Positions 50,515 through 61,125 are shown, counted from the stretch's first letter. The stretch: 64,000 nucleotides of DNA from Streptomyces venezuelae (GCF_008642355.1 NZ_CP029193.1:6472001-6536000), one strand, 5' to 3'. Notes: generated by a model not told the origin, from the sequence alone. Numbers and translations: made by a program.

Positions 50515-51498
50515 GTGTCGCATGCAGTGTCGCGCAGGACCTGTGCCGTTGCCCTCGCCTCCGTGGTCGCCGGTGGCACGCTCGCCGCCGTCGGCCCGGC
50601 GGCTGCCGCCGACGCGTCCGCCGCGCCGCCGCCGCTGAAGGTGCTCACGTACAACACCTTCCTGTTCAGCAAGACGCTCTACCCGAACTGGGGGCAGGAC
50701 CACCGGGCGAAGGCGATACCGGCCGCCGACTTCTTCCGGGGGCAGGACGTCGTCGTGCTCCAGGAGGCGTTCGACAACTCCTCGTCCGACGCGCTCAAGG
50801 CGAACGCGGCGGGACGCTATCCGCACCAGACCCCCGTCATGGGGCGCGGCAAGGGCGGGTGGGACGCCACCGGTGGCGCGTACTCCTCCGTGACGCCGGA
50901 GGACGGCGGCGTGACCGTGCTCAGCAAGTGGCCGATCGTGCGCAAGGAACAGTACGTCTACAAGGACGCCTGCGGGTCCGACGCCTACTCCAACAAAGGC
51001 TTCGTCTACGCCGTGCTGGACGTGAACGGCACCAAGGCGCACGTCGTCGGCACCCACGCCCAGTCCACCGACCCCGGTTGCGGCAGCGGCGAGGCCGCGG
51101 CGACCCGCGCGAAGCAGTTCAAGGAGATGGACGCCTTCCTGGACGCCAAGAACATCCCCGCGGGCGAACAGGTGATCGTGGCGGGCGACTTCAACGTCGA
51201 CTCGCGCAGCCCCGAGTACGCCTCGATGCTCGCCGACGCGGGCCTCACCCCCGCCGACACCCGCACCGGACACCCGTACTCCTTCGACACCAGGGACAAC
51301 TCGATAGCCGCCGAGCGCTACCCGGACGACCCCCGCGAGGACCTGGACCACGTCCTGCACCGCAAGGGCCACGCCCGCCCCGCCACCTGGCACAACAACG
51401 TGATCAAGGAGCAGAGCGCGCCCTGGACGGTCTCCAGCTGGGGCAAGGAGTACACGTACACGAACCTGTCGGACCACTACCCCGTGACCGCGGGATAG
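50515..51498 (+). CDS. Secreted sphingomyelinase C / EEP-family phosphodiesterase
   Basis: Exported enzyme of 327 residues. The signal peptide has an RR start (SRRTCAVALASVVAGGTLAAVGPAAAADA). The endonuclease/exonuclease/phosphatase fold is clear: LTYNTFLFS, VVVLQEAFDN (metal Glu), GTHAQST, IVAGDFNVDS (Asp/Asn), EDLDHVLH and LSDHYPV (catalytic His). These match bacterial sphingomyelin phosphodiesterases rather than DNases. GTG at 50515 has GAGGAG 5 nt upstream. It converges with the DinB gene 16 nt away. Confidence 0.8.
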   Translation: MSHAVSRRTCAVALASVVAGGTLAAVGPAAAADASAAPPPLKVLTYNTFLFSKTLYPNWGQDHRAKAIPAADFFRGQDVVVLQEAFDNSSSDALKANAAGRYPHQTPVMGRGKGGWDATGGAYSSVTPEDGGVTVLSKWPIVRKEQYVYKDACGSDAYSNKGFVYAVLDVNGTKAHVVGTHAQSTDPGCGSGEAAATRAKQFKEMDAFLDAKNIPAGEQVIVAGDFNVDSRSPEYASMLADAGLTPADTRTGHPYSFDTRDNSIAAERYPDDPREDLDHVLHRKGHARPATWHNNVIKEQSAPWTVSSWGKEYTYTNLSDHYPVTAG

Positions 51499-51514
51499 GG
51501 TCCGGCGGCAGCCG

Positions 51515-52081
51515 CTACTGGCCGACCCTGCCGTCGACGCACTCGCGCAGCAGGTCGGCGTGGCCGCAGTGGCGGGCGTACTCCTCGACGCGGTGCACCA
51601 TCAGCTCGCGGACCGACGTGCGGTCCTTGCCGAGGCGTTCGCCCAGGTCCGGATGGTCGGCGAGGACCGCGTCGGTCGCGGCCTGCTCGCGCTCCAGCGC
51701 GGCGAACGCCTCGTCGACCACCGCCCGGTCCGCGACGGCCCCGTGGAAGTCCGCGTCCTTGGGGCCCCACAGCCTCGGCGCCTGGTCCTCGCTGATCCAG
51801 TTTCGCCAGTCCCGCTCGACCTCGGCGAGGTGGCGGACCAGGCCGAGGAGCGACATCGTCGACGGCGGCACCGAACGGCGGGCCAACTGCTCCGCGTCCA
51901 GGCCCTCGCACTTCATCCGCAGGGTCATGCGGTACCCCGACAGGAAGTCGAGCAGCGTCGGCAGCTCGCCGTCCGGACTGTTCCCCTCGCTGTCGCGGGG
52001 GTCGTCGTCCGGATCAGCCCACATGTCGGGGTAGGTGGTGGCCCGGCTCCACCGCTCGGGGCGGTCGCTCTGGTCGCTCAT
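51515..52081 (-). CDS. DinB/DUF664-family protein
   Basis: Four-helix-bundle metal-binding protein of 188 residues. Putative metal ligands are the His residues in LVRHLAEVERDW and VHRVEEYARHCGHADLLREC, matching DinB/mycothiol-dependent enzymes. ATG at 52081 is used; the upstream ATG at 52090 adds three residues and cannot be excluded. The N-terminal 45 residues are acidic and disordered. In actinomycetes such proteins act on mycothiol conjugates, but the substrate here is unknown. Confidence 0.7.
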   Translation of the reverse strand: MSDQSDRPERWSRATTYPDMWADPDDDPRDSEGNSPDGELPTLLDFLSGYRMTLRMKCEGLDAEQLARRSVPPSTMSLLGLVRHLAEVERDWRNWISEDQAPRLWGPKDADFHGAVADRAVVDEAFAALEREQAATDAVLADHPDLGERLGKDRTSVRELMVHRVEEYARHCGHADLLRECVDGRVGQ

Positions 52082-52151
52082 GCCGCCCATGGTCGGGCGT
52101 GGGGGGCCGGGGCCGCCAGTGCATTGCCGTGGCGCCCGCGACGCGTGCCCG

Positions 52152-53513
52152 CTACCTGTGCCAGGGGCCCGTCACCGCGAACGTCGTGCCGGGCGTGTAG
52201 CAGTTGACGTACATCGTGTCGTGGTCGGGGGAGAACGCGACGCCCGCGAACTCGCCCCATTCGGGCTCCTCCGGGGTGCCGATGGTCTGGCGGTTGCGGG
52301 CCATCGCGTAGACCTGGCCGCCCCGCGTGACGCCGTACACGTGCTGGGCGCCGTTGCCGTCCTCGCACACCATCAGGCCGCCGCTCGGTGCGAGGCAGAT
52401 GTTGTCGGGGGACTCGCCCGGCAGCTGGACGTCGGTGCTCGGGCCGAAGACGATCACGAGGGTGAGGCGGCGCCTGGACGGGTCGTACCGCCAGATCTGA
52501 CCGAAGTGGTCGCCCGCCGAGCCCTCCGCGCTGTGGGCGAACGACGAGACGAAGTAGACGGACGAGCCGCCCCAGTAGCAGCCCTCCAGCTTCTGCGCGT
52601 GCGTGATGCCCTTCTTGCCGAAGTCCTGGAGGCGGATGGGGGTCCGCGCCGCCAGCGGGTCGGGGACGTCGACCCACTCGATCCCGTCGAAGCAGGTGCC
52701 CGTCTCCTGCACGGCGGACAGGTCGGGCACGCCGGGCACCCGCATGGCCTGGAGCTGTCCGCCCGCGCGCAGCGAACCGCGGCCGCCCTCGGGCTTCTTG
52801 GGCAGAAAGCGGTAGAACAGGCCGAAGGGCTTCTGGAAGGCGTCCTCGGTCTCGTAGACGACGCCGCGCTTCGGGTCGACGGCGACGGCCTCGTGCTGGA
52901 ACCGGCCCATCGCGGTCAGCGGCACCGCGCCGGTGCGGTGCGGGTCCACCGGGTCGACCTCGAAGATGTACCCGTGGTCCTTGGTGTAGCCGTTCGTGCC
53001 GGCCTTGTCCTCGGTCTCCTCGCAGGTCAGCCACGTGCCCCAAGGCGTCGGCCCGCCCGCGCAGTTGACGGCGGTCCCGGCGATGGCGACGCGTTCGCCG
53101 AGGACGTCGTTCCTCCGGTCGAGCGAGAGCGCCGTACAGCCGCCCTTGGCCATCGGGTCGTAGGTCAGACCCTGGACGGTCGGCACACCGATCTTGCCGG
53201 TGACGCGGTTCTCGTGGTTGCGCACGAGGTGGACGCCGCCGTTCCTGCCCCGGAAGGCGGCCATGCCGTCGTGGTTGCTGGGCACCTTGCCCTCACCCGA
53301 CCGCAGTTCGTCGCCCTCGCGGGAGAGGACCCGGTAGCGGAAACCTTTCGGCAGATCGAGCAGACCCTTCGGGTCGGGGACGAGAGGGCCGTAACCGGCC
53401 CTGCCGTGTGCGGCCGCGGTGCCCGCGAAGAGTTCGGAGAGCGCACCGGTGAAGACGATTCCGGCCCCCACGGCACCGGAACGGGCAAGAACCTGACGTC
53501 GAGTGGCAGACAT
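52152..53513 (-). CDS. Tat-exported DUF839 / PhoX-like protein
   Basis: 453-residue exported protein. The signal sequence ATRRQVLARSGAVGAGIVFTG is a Tat signal. The remaining part has DUF839 features: SREGDEL, SNHDGMAAFRGRNGGVHLVRNHEN, GPTPWGTWLTCEETED, and EGCYWGGSSVYFVSSF. PhoX family members are calcium/iron phosphatases, but some DUF839 proteins lack that activity. ATG at 53513 has AGGAGG upstream. It shares a minus-strand run with zapE. Confidence 0.8.
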   Translation of the reverse strand: MSATRRQVLARSGAVGAGIVFTGALSELFAGTAAAHGRAGYGPLVPDPKGLLDLPKGFRYRVLSREGDELRSGEGKVPSNHDGMAAFRGRNGGVHLVRNHENRVTGKIGVPTVQGLTYDPMAKGGCTALSLDRRNDVLGERVAIAGTAVNCAGGPTPWGTWLTCEETEDKAGTNGYTKDHGYIFEVDPVDPHRTGAVPLTAMGRFQHEAVAVDPKRGVVYETEDAFQKPFGLFYRFLPKKPEGGRGSLRAGGQLQAMRVPGVPDLSAVQETGTCFDGIEWVDVPDPLAARTPIRLQDFGKKGITHAQKLEGCYWGGSSVYFVSSFAHSAEGSAGDHFGQIWRYDPSRRRLTLVIVFGPSTDVQLPGESPDNICLAPSGGLMVCEDGNGAQHVYGVTRGGQVYAMARNRQTIGTPEEPEWGEFAGVAFSPDHDTMYVNCYTPGTTFAVTGPWHR

Positions 53514-53638
53514 GATGGGCAACCTCCTGCTGGCGGACAGGAATGTGACCGGATGTGTGTACCACGCGCCCTGGTGCACGGGAACCACGCGCGTAGCTTC
53601 CGTTTCGCGTGCCGTCCCGTGTCGCCGCCGGAGTACGG

Positions 53639-54727
53639 TCAGTCGCCCACGAGTCCCTTGGCGTCCCGCGCGAGCGCCGTGAGCCGCGAGATGGCACGGA
53701 AGTACTTCTTCCGGTACCCGCCGTTGAGCATGTCCTCGCTGAAGAGCCGGTCGAAGGGCACACCGGAGGCGAGCACCGGCACCTCTCGGTCGTACAGCCG
53801 GTCGGCGAGCACCACAAGGCGCAGAGCGGTCGACTGGTCCGGCACCGGCGTCACGTCGGTCAGGCAGACCGCGCCGAGGTCGTCGGTCAGCGCGCCGTAC
53901 CGGCTCGGGTGGACCTTGGACAGGTGGTCGAGGAGGTGCGGGAAGTCGTCGAGGGAGGCGCGCTCGGTCGCGTACGCCGCCTTGGTGACCTGCTCCTCCG
54001 AGTACGGAGCGGGCGCCTCCGGAAGACCCCGGTGGCGGTAGTCCTCGCCGTCGATCCGCAACGCCGTGAAGTGGGACGACAGGCCCTGGATCTCGCGCAT
54101 GAAGTCCGTGGCCGCGAACCGGCCCTCACCGAGCTTGCCCGGCAGCGTGTTCGACGTCGCGGCGAGCGCGACGCCCTCCCCGACGAGCTTGGAGAGCAGC
54201 GAGGAGACCAGGACCGTGTCGCCCGGGTCGTCGAGCTCGAATTCGTCGATGCAGAGCAGCCGGTGCCCGCCGAGGGTGCGCACGGTCTGCTGGAAGCCGA
54301 GCGCGCCGACCAGGTTCGTCAGCTCGACGAAGGTGCCGAACGCCTTCTGCTCGGGGGCCGCGGGCGTCGCGTGCCAGAGGGAGGCGAGCAGGTGGGTCTT
54401 GCCGACGCCGTACCCGCCGTCGAGGTAGATGCCGCGGGGGCCCGCGGGGGCGGCCGCCTTCTTCTGGAACCAGCGGCGCTTGCCCGCGCCGCTCGCGTGC
54501 GCCCCGCCGAGTCCCGCCGCGAAGCCGCTCAGGACGCGGACCGCCTCGGTCTGGCTCGGCTGGTTCGGGTCGGGGATGTACGTGTCGAAGCGGGCTGCTT
54601 CGAAGCGAGGCGGCGGCACCATCTCCGCGACCAGACGGTCGGCGGGGACATGCGGCTCGCGGGCGCACAGCGACAGCGGAGCCACTTCGGCCATGGGGTG
54701 GTGCCCGGAGGCGGCGGAGGACGACAC
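53639..54727 (-). CDS. zapE: ZapE/AFG1-family ATPase
   Basis: AAA-type ATPase of 362 residues. Walker A GGYGVGKTHLL near residue 104, Walker B LLCIDEFELDDPGD, sensor ATSNTLPGKLGEG and arginine-rich lid are typical of the AFG1/ZapE family, whose Gram-negative member destabilises FtsZ. GTG at 54727 (GGGGAA upstream) is preferred over ATG at 54694. It diverges from the RibD-like gene with only 36 nt between starts, so the promoters must overlap. Confidence 0.8.
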   Translation of the reverse strand: MSSSAASGHHPMAEVAPLSLCAREPHVPADRLVAEMVPPPRFEAARFDTYIPDPNQPSQTEAVRVLSGFAAGLGGAHASGAGKRRWFQKKAAAPAGPRGIYLDGGYGVGKTHLLASLWHATPAAPEQKAFGTFVELTNLVGALGFQQTVRTLGGHRLLCIDEFELDDPGDTVLVSSLLSKLVGEGVALAATSNTLPGKLGEGRFAATDFMREIQGLSSHFTALRIDGEDYRHRGLPEAPAPYSEEQVTKAAYATERASLDDFPHLLDHLSKVHPSRYGALTDDLGAVCLTDVTPVPDQSTALRLVVLADRLYDREVPVLASGVPFDRLFSEDMLNGGYRKKYFRAISRLTALARDAKGLVGD

Positions 54728-54763
54728 GGTTCCCCAGTTTAGGGGGCGTGCAAGACTGCGGAC

Positions 54764-55585
54764 ATGCGACGCCTGTTCCCTGTGACCGACCAGACAGCCG
54801 ACGTGACCGACCGGGAAGCCGCCCGGACACACGACCGGACGCCCCATCGCACGGGTGGTGCGGCCGACCGGGAGTGGAGCCTCGACGAGCTCGCCGAGGC
54901 CTACGCCTACCCCGCCGGGGAGACGGCCTGGCTGCGCGCCAACATGGTGTCCACCCTCGACGGCGCGGCCCACCACGACGGGCGCTCCCACCCGATCTCC
55001 GGCGCCACCGACATGCGGATCTTCGGCACCCTGCGCGCCCTCGCGGACGTCGTGATCGTCGGCGCCGAGACCGTCCGGAAGGAGGGCTACCGCCCGGCGA
55101 AGGCACGTGAGGTCTTCGCGCGCCACCGCGCCGCCGCCGGCCAGACGGAGGCGCCCGCCATCGCCGTGGTCAGCGCCGGGCTCGACCTGGACTTCTCGGT
55201 TCCGCTCTTCACCTCGCCGGTGACGCCCACGCTCCTCGTGACCGGGGCCTCCGCACCGGCCGACCGCGTCGCCGCGGCGGAGCGCGCGGGCGCCGTCGTG
55301 GTGGTCGCGGGCGACGGCGCGACCGTGGAGCCGGAGCGGGTGGCGCCCGCCCTGGCCGAGCGCGGTCTGACCCGGCTGCTCACGGAGGGCGGTCCCCGGC
55401 TGCTCGGCCAGTTCGTGGCCGCGGGGGCGCTGGACGAGCTCTGTCTGACGGTGTCGCCGATGCTCACCGCGGGGGACGCGCAGCGGATCGCGGGCGGGTC
55501 CGCTCTGAAGGACCCCGACCGATTCGTACTGACGTCCGTACTGGAGGAGGCCGGGTTCCTCTACACCCGATACCGTCGAAGCTGA
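54764..55585 (+). CDS. RibD C-terminal (pyrimidine reductase) family protein
   Basis: Oxidoreductase of 273 residues. The RibD_C fold is seen in ANMVSTLDGAAHHDGRSHPISG, DMRIFGTLRALADVVIVGAETVRKEGYRP and RLLTEGGPRLLGQFVAAGALDELCLTVSPML, like the DHFR-related pyrimidine reductases. The first 40 residues are disordered. It probably reduces a deaminated pyrimidine or related NAD(P)H substrate; no riboflavin genes flank it. ATG at 54764. Confidence 0.8.
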   Translation: MRRLFPVTDQTADVTDREAARTHDRTPHRTGGAADREWSLDELAEAYAYPAGETAWLRANMVSTLDGAAHHDGRSHPISGATDMRIFGTLRALADVVIVGAETVRKEGYRPAKAREVFARHRAAAGQTEAPAIAVVSAGLDLDFSVPLFTSPVTPTLLVTGASAPADRVAAAERAGAVVVVAGDGATVEPERVAPALAERGLTRLLTEGGPRLLGQFVAAGALDELCLTVSPMLTAGDAQRIAGGSALKDPDRFVLTSVLEEAGFLYTRYRRS

Positions 55586-55643
55586 CAATCGGCGGAATCA
55601 GCCGTTCCGTTTGGCTTCGGCTGGGCACACTAGATCTCGCAGA

Positions 55644-55661
55644 CCCCGTGCGGGCACGGGG
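55644..55661 (+). terminator. Strong hairpin upstream of 55700 gene
   Basis: CCCCGTGC / GCACGGGG with a GG loop, 59 nt after the RibD-like stop. Acts as terminator of that gene or as an attenuator; 25 nt later is the ribosome-binding site of the next gene. Confidence 0.55.
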
Positions 55662-55699
55662 CAGGATGGTTTCCGCAAGGGCCTCAGGAGGGCCCACGG

Positions 55700-56200
55700 A
55701 TGAGAAGGGCGCCTGGCGTGTTCACAAGCGTATTGATGATCGAGAAGGCCCTGACGTCCGCCGACGTGGAGTTCGTCACCACCTTGCACGGGGACGAGCC
55801 CATCACCTTCCACGTGCTGCTCCAGCCGCGGGGCGACCAGGCGGACCGGCTGCTGCGCGCCATCGACGACGTCGCCCTCGGCGAGCTCGACGAGGCGGCG
55901 CGCGAGGGCGAGACCCCGGAGGGGCAGGAGGCGGCGGGCTTCGGCGAGCGGGCGCTGCAGGTCTCCCTGACGGCGCTGCGGGCGGCGGGCTGCGCGGCAC
56001 AGGGGCAGCTCATCGAGGACCATCCGCTGGACGCCCTCAAGACGCTGGTCGCCGAGGCCGGGGCCGACGAGGTGATCGTCCTGACCGACCCGCACTACGT
56101 GGAGGAGTTCTTCCACCGCGACTGGGCCTCCCGCGCCCGCCACAAGGTGGGCGTCCCCGTCCTCAAGCTGTTCTCGCACAGCCTGGCGGACGAGAACTAG
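55700..56200 (+). CDS. Conserved hypothetical, universal-stress-like
   Basis: 166-residue soluble protein. Segments ITFHVLLQPRGDQADRLLRAIDDVALGEL and LDALKTLVAEAGADEVIVLTDPHYVEEFFHRDWASRARHKVGVPVLKLFSH look like a nucleotide-binding alpha/beta fold of the UspA type, with no clear ATP motif. ATG at 55700 has AGGAGG at 55686-55691. It sits alone between RibD-like and murC genes as in other Streptomyces. I do not recognise its function. Confidence 0.65.
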   Translation: MRRAPGVFTSVLMIEKALTSADVEFVTTLHGDEPITFHVLLQPRGDQADRLLRAIDDVALGELDEAAREGETPEGQEAAGFGERALQVSLTALRAAGCAAQGQLIEDHPLDALKTLVAEAGADEVIVLTDPHYVEEFFHRDWASRARHKVGVPVLKLFSHSLADEN

Positions 56201-56302
56201 AGCGACGCCGGGGTGGGGCCCGGGTGCCTCGGGCGTCGTGTGCCGCGGGAGGCAATAGGCTGGGGCCTTCTCAGTCGTCGTACCACCAGGGGAGACACAC
56301 GC

Positions 56303-57706
56303 ATGGCACCCGGCCTGCCCCAGTCCATGGCCGACATGGACCGACCGCACTTCATCGGCATCGGCGGCGCCGGGATGTCGGGCATCGCGAAGATCCTCGC
56401 CCAGCGCGGCTCCCGGGTCGCGGGCAGTGACGCCCGGGAGTCCGCCACCGCGGAGGCGCTGCGCGCGCTGGGCGCCACGGTCCACATCGGCCACGACGCC
56501 GCGCACCTCGCGCCGGACGCCACCTGCGTCGTCGTCTCCTCCGCCATCCGTGAGGACAACCCCGAGATGGCCCGCGCCGCCGAGCTCGGCATCCCCGTCG
56601 TGCACCGATCGGACGCCCTGGCCGGCCTCATGGAGGGCCTGCGCCCCATCGCGGTCGCGGGCACCCACGGCAAGACCACGACGACGTCGATGCTGGCCGT
56701 CACCCTCGCCACCCTCGGCCTCGACCCGTCGTACGCGATCGGCGGCGACCTCGACGTGCCGGGCTCCAACGCGCTGCACGGCAAGGGCGACATCTTCGTC
56801 GCCGAGGCGGATGAAAGCGACCGCAGCTTCCACAAGTACGCCCCCGAGGTCGCCATCGTCCTCAACGTGGAGCTCGACCACCACGCCAACTACGCGTCCA
56901 TGGACGAGATCTACGAATCCTTCGAGATCTTCGCGGGCAGGATCGTCCCCGGCGGCACCCTGGTCATCTCTGCGGACCAGCCGGGCGCCGTCGAGCTGAC
57001 CAAGCGCGTCCGCGACCTCGGAGAGCTCAAGGTCGTCACGTACGGCGAGTCCGACGACGCCGACCTGCGCATCCACAAGATCACGGCCCGCGGTCTGACC
57101 AGCGAGGTCACCGTCCTCCTGGACGGCAAGCTGCTGACCTTCACGGTCTCCGTGCCCGGCCGCCACTACGCGAACAACGCCGTCGCGGCGCTCGCCGCGG
57201 GCATCGCCCTCGGCATCCCGTCCCGCAACCTCGCCGGGGCGCTGAAGTCGTACACGGGCGTCAAGCGCCGTCTCCAGCTCAAGGGCGAGGCCGCGGGCGT
57301 CCAGGTCATCGACTCCTACGCCCACCACCCGACCGAGATGACGGCCGACCTGGAGGCGATGCGCTCCGCGGCGGGCGACTCCCGCATCCTCGTCCTCTTC
57401 CAGCCCCACCTGTTCTCGCGCACCCAGGAACTCGGCACCGAGATGGGCCAGGCCCTCGCCCTCGCCGACTCCTCCGTGGTCCTCGACATCTACCCGGCCC
57501 GCGAGGACCCGATCCCCGGCATCACCAGCGCCCTGATCGTCGACGCCGCGCGCGAGGCGCACGCCGAGGTCACGGCCGTCCACGACAAGGCCGAGGCCGT
57601 CCGCGCGATCGCGGGAATGGCGAAGCCCGGTGATCTCGTTCTCACCATGGGAGCGGGCGACGTCACGGACCTCGGCCCGCAGATCCTGGCCGAGCTGTCG
57701 AAGTAA
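56303..57706 (+). CDS. murC: UDP-N-acetylmuramate-L-alanine ligase
   Basis: Mur ligase of 467 residues that adds L-Ala to UDP-MurNAc in peptidoglycan synthesis. The N-terminal GIGGAGMSGIAKIL, the ATP site AGTHGKTTTTSM, the metal-binding ADESDRSF and the C-terminal domain DSYAHHPTE are all present. ATG at 56303 is preceded by GGGGAG; longer in-frame starts lack it. The last codons are duplicated just beyond the stop (57709-57724). It stands apart from the main mur/fts cluster as in S. coelicolor. A msrB gene follows. Confidence 0.95.
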   Translation: MAPGLPQSMADMDRPHFIGIGGAGMSGIAKILAQRGSRVAGSDARESATAEALRALGATVHIGHDAAHLAPDATCVVVSSAIREDNPEMARAAELGIPVVHRSDALAGLMEGLRPIAVAGTHGKTTTTSMLAVTLATLGLDPSYAIGGDLDVPGSNALHGKGDIFVAEADESDRSFHKYAPEVAIVLNVELDHHANYASMDEIYESFEIFAGRIVPGGTLVISADQPGAVELTKRVRDLGELKVVTYGESDDADLRIHKITARGLTSEVTVLLDGKLLTFTVSVPGRHYANNAVAALAAGIALGIPSRNLAGALKSYTGVKRRLQLKGEAAGVQVIDSYAHHPTEMTADLEAMRSAAGDSRILVLFQPHLFSRTQELGTEMGQALALADSSVVLDIYPAREDPIPGITSALIVDAAREAHAEVTAVHDKAEAVRAIAGMAKPGDLVLTMGAGDVTDLGPQILAELSK

Positions 57707-57724
57707 GTCGAGCTGTCGAAGCAA
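57691..57724 (+). repeat. 18-nt direct duplication at murC stop
   Basis: CGAGCTGTCGAAGTAA (57691-57706) recurs as CGAGCTGTCGAAGCAA (57709-57724) with one substitution that turns the TAA stop into CAA. The period is 18 nt. It looks like a recent slip of the murC 3' end and is in frame with murC. Confidence 0.8.
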
Positions 57725-57738
57725 AGGGGAAGGCACCC

Positions 57739-58146
57739 ATGTCGTACGACGTCGAGAAGCCGGACGAGCAGTGGCGGGCGGAGCTGACCCCTTCGGAGTA
57801 CGCGGTGCTGCGCCAGGCCGGCACGGAACCGGCCTTCGTCGGTGAGTACACGGACACCAGGACCGAAGGCGTCTACTCGTGCCGTGCCTGCGGCGCGGAG
57901 CTGTTCACCTCGAAGGAGAAGTTCGAGTCGCACTGCGGCTGGCCGAGCTTCTTCGACCCCAAGGACACGGACGCGGTCGAACTGCTCCAGGACACCTCGC
58001 ACGGAATGGTCCGCACCGAGGTCCGCTGCGCCCGCTGCGGCTCGCACCTGGGCCACGTCTTCGAGGGCGAGGGCTACCCGACCCCGACGGACCAGCGGTA
58101 CTGCATCAACAGCATCTCGCTGCGGCTGACGCCGAGCGAGGGCTGA
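57739..58146 (+). CDS. msrB: Peptide methionine-(R)-sulfoxide reductase
   Basis: Zinc-containing MsrB of 135 residues. The four zinc Cys are in SCRACGAELF and RCARCGSHLG; HCGWPSFFDP and the catalytic Cys in RYCINSISLRL are conserved. It repairs oxidised Met in cytosolic proteins. ATG at 57739 has AAAGGGGAAGG upstream. It is 33 nt after murC and may share its transcript, ending at a 13-bp hairpin. Confidence 0.95.
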   Translation: MSYDVEKPDEQWRAELTPSEYAVLRQAGTEPAFVGEYTDTRTEGVYSCRACGAELFTSKEKFESHCGWPSFFDPKDTDAVELLQDTSHGMVRTEVRCARCGSHLGHVFEGEGYPTPTDQRYCINSISLRLTPSEG

Positions 58147-58158
58147 GACAGCGCCGAA

Positions 58159-58190
58159 GGGGCCGGTGCGCTGTGGAGCGCACCGGCCCC
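58159..58190. terminator. Terminator between msrB and the aminopeptidase
   Basis: Perfect 13-bp repeat GGGGCCGGTGCGC / GCGCACCGGCCCC with a 6-nt loop, 13 nt after msrB and 8 nt from the convergent aminopeptidase stop; acts in both directions. Confidence 0.85.
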
Positions 58191-58198
58191 GACGTGCT

Positions 58199-59662
<1,464 letters not shown>

Positions 59663-59672
59663 TCAGCCACGT

Positions 59673-59703
59673 CCGTATACCGGACACCTCTCCGGCTGTA
59701 CGG
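59673..59703 (-). terminator. Terminator of the rbs operon
   Basis: Two-part stem CCGTA / TACGG and CCGG / CCGG around CCGTATACCGG ... CCGGCTGTACGG, 16 nt beyond the rbsD stop. Moderate hairpin for the minus-strand operon end. Confidence 0.5.
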
Positions 59704-59718
59704 TTCCGTCGGCGGTCG

Positions 59719-60108
59719 TCAGAAGAAGACACCGCACCTCAGCAGCACGTTCGCGTACGGCCGCGCCTCGCCGGTCCGCACCACGAGGCGGGCGCCCGCC
59801 GAGAGCCCCTTGAGCTCCTCGTGCGGGACGAGCGCGAGGGAAGGGAGGCTGTCGTGCAGGAGCCGGTCCGTTTCCGCGTTCGCCTCGCGCACCTCCTCCG
59901 CCGCCGTCCCGCCCTCCACCACCAGCTCGTCGAGGAGCCCGTCGAGGACCTCCGCGAAGGACGGGACCCCGGCACGGAACGCCAGGTCCACCACGCGCGG
60001 GCCCACCGGGACCGGCATGCCCGCGTCGCAGACGAGCACGGTGTCGCCGTGGCCCAACTCGGCCAGCGCGCCCGCGAGATGACGGTTCAGGATGCCCGAC
60101 CTCTTCAC
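59719..60108 (-). CDS. rbsD: D-ribose pyranase
   Basis: 129-residue RbsD that equilibrates pyranose and furanose ribose before phosphorylation. The start KRSGILNRHLAGALAELGHGDTVLVCDAGMPVP and the end RTGEARPYANVLLRCGVFF are conserved. GTG at 60108 overlaps the rbsK stop (GTGA) and has GGAGGAGG upstream. It is the last gene of the ribose operon, unlike E. coli where it is first. Confidence 0.9.
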   Translation of the reverse strand: MKRSGILNRHLAGALAELGHGDTVLVCDAGMPVPVGPRVVDLAFRAGVPSFAEVLDGLLDELVVEGGTAAEEVREANAETDRLLHDSLPSLALVPHEELKGLSAGARLVVRTGEARPYANVLLRCGVFF

Positions 60109-61040
60109 GGAGACGGGACCTCCTCCTCCGGGACGGTCTCGGCGAGCTCCGCCGCCGTCGGGTAGGAGTCCTGCGCGCCCTTGCGGGTGACCGCGGCCGA
60201 ACCCACCCGCACCGCGTACGCGGCCGCCGTCGGCAGGTCCTCGCCGAGGCCCAGACGCCAGCCGAGCGCCGCGGTGAAGGCGTCGCCCGCGCCGGTCGTG
60301 TCCACCGCGTCGACCTTCGGGCTCGGCACCCGTACGGGGCTCCCGTCCGGGCCCGCCGCGGTGAGCGCGCCCTCGGCGCCCAGCGTGATCACCACCGAAC
60401 GCGGGCCGAGCGCGAGCAGTCCGCGCGCCCACTCCTCGGGGGAGTCACCGGCGTCGTCGCCGAGGATGACGCGGGCCTCGTGCTCGTTCACCACCAGCGG
60501 GTCACAGGCCGCGAGGACCTCGTCGGGCAGCGGGGCGGGCGGCGACGGGTTGAGGACGAAACGGGAACCGGGACGCAGGGCGCGGACCACCTCGGCGACC
60601 GTCTCCAGCGGGATCTCCAGCTGGCTGGAGACCACCCGCGCCGCCGACACCAGGCCGCCCGCCGCGCGGATGTCCTCGGGGGTGAGGCGCCCGTTGGCGC
60701 CGGGGGAGACCACGATGCTGTTGTCGCCCGACGGGTCGACCGTGATCAGCGCGACGCCGGTGGGCGCGCCGCCCACCAGGACGCCGACGGTGTCCACGCC
60801 GGCCGCCCGCTGCGCGTCCAGGAGGAGCGTGCCGTGGGCGTCGTCGCCGACCCGGGCGAGGAGCGCGGTGCGGGCGCCGAGGCGGGCCGCGGCGACCGCC
60901 TGGTTGCCGCCCTTGCCGCCGGGGTGGACGGCCAGGTCGGAGCCGAGGACCGTCTCGCCGGGCGCGGGGCGGCGCTCCACGCCGATCACCAGATCGGCGT
61001 TGGCGGAGCCCACGACCAGCAGCTCGTAGTCGTCGTTCAT
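60105..61040 (-). CDS. rbsK: Ribokinase
   Basis: PfkB-family kinase of 311 residues, phosphorylating D-ribose to ribose-5-phosphate. Signature 1 is HPGGKGGNQAVAAARLGA near residue 40 and signature 2 DTTGAGDAFTAALGWRLG (catalytic Asp). N-terminal VVGSANADLVIGVERRPAPGETV supports ribokinase rather than fructokinase. ATG at 61040 is preceded by AGGAAC. The gap of 85 nt to the fused transporter gene suggests partly separate translation. Confidence 0.9.
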   Translation of the reverse strand: MNDDYELLVVGSANADLVIGVERRPAPGETVLGSDLAVHPGGKGGNQAVAAARLGARTALLARVGDDAHGTLLLDAQRAAGVDTVGVLVGGAPTGVALITVDPSGDNSIVVSPGANGRLTPEDIRAAGGLVSAARVVSSQLEIPLETVAEVVRALRPGSRFVLNPSPPAPLPDEVLAACDPLVVNEHEARVILGDDAGDSPEEWARGLLALGPRSVVITLGAEGALTAAGPDGSPVRVPSPKVDAVDTTGAGDAFTAALGWRLGLGEDLPTAAAYAVRVGSAAVTRKGAQDSYPTAAELAETVPEEEVPSP

Positions 61041-61125
61041 GGGTGCTTGTTCCTGCTTTCGTACGATGAGGTGCCGATGTGACGGTACTCGGTGCGGCCG
61101 CAAATACGTGGTCGGCGGCCGTCGG

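Noticed and set aside
52035..54041. Long plus-strand open frame opposite the DinB, PhoX-like and ZapE genes
   Set aside because: Composition is typical of complementary-strand frames in Streptomyces; the minus-strand proteins have clear domains.
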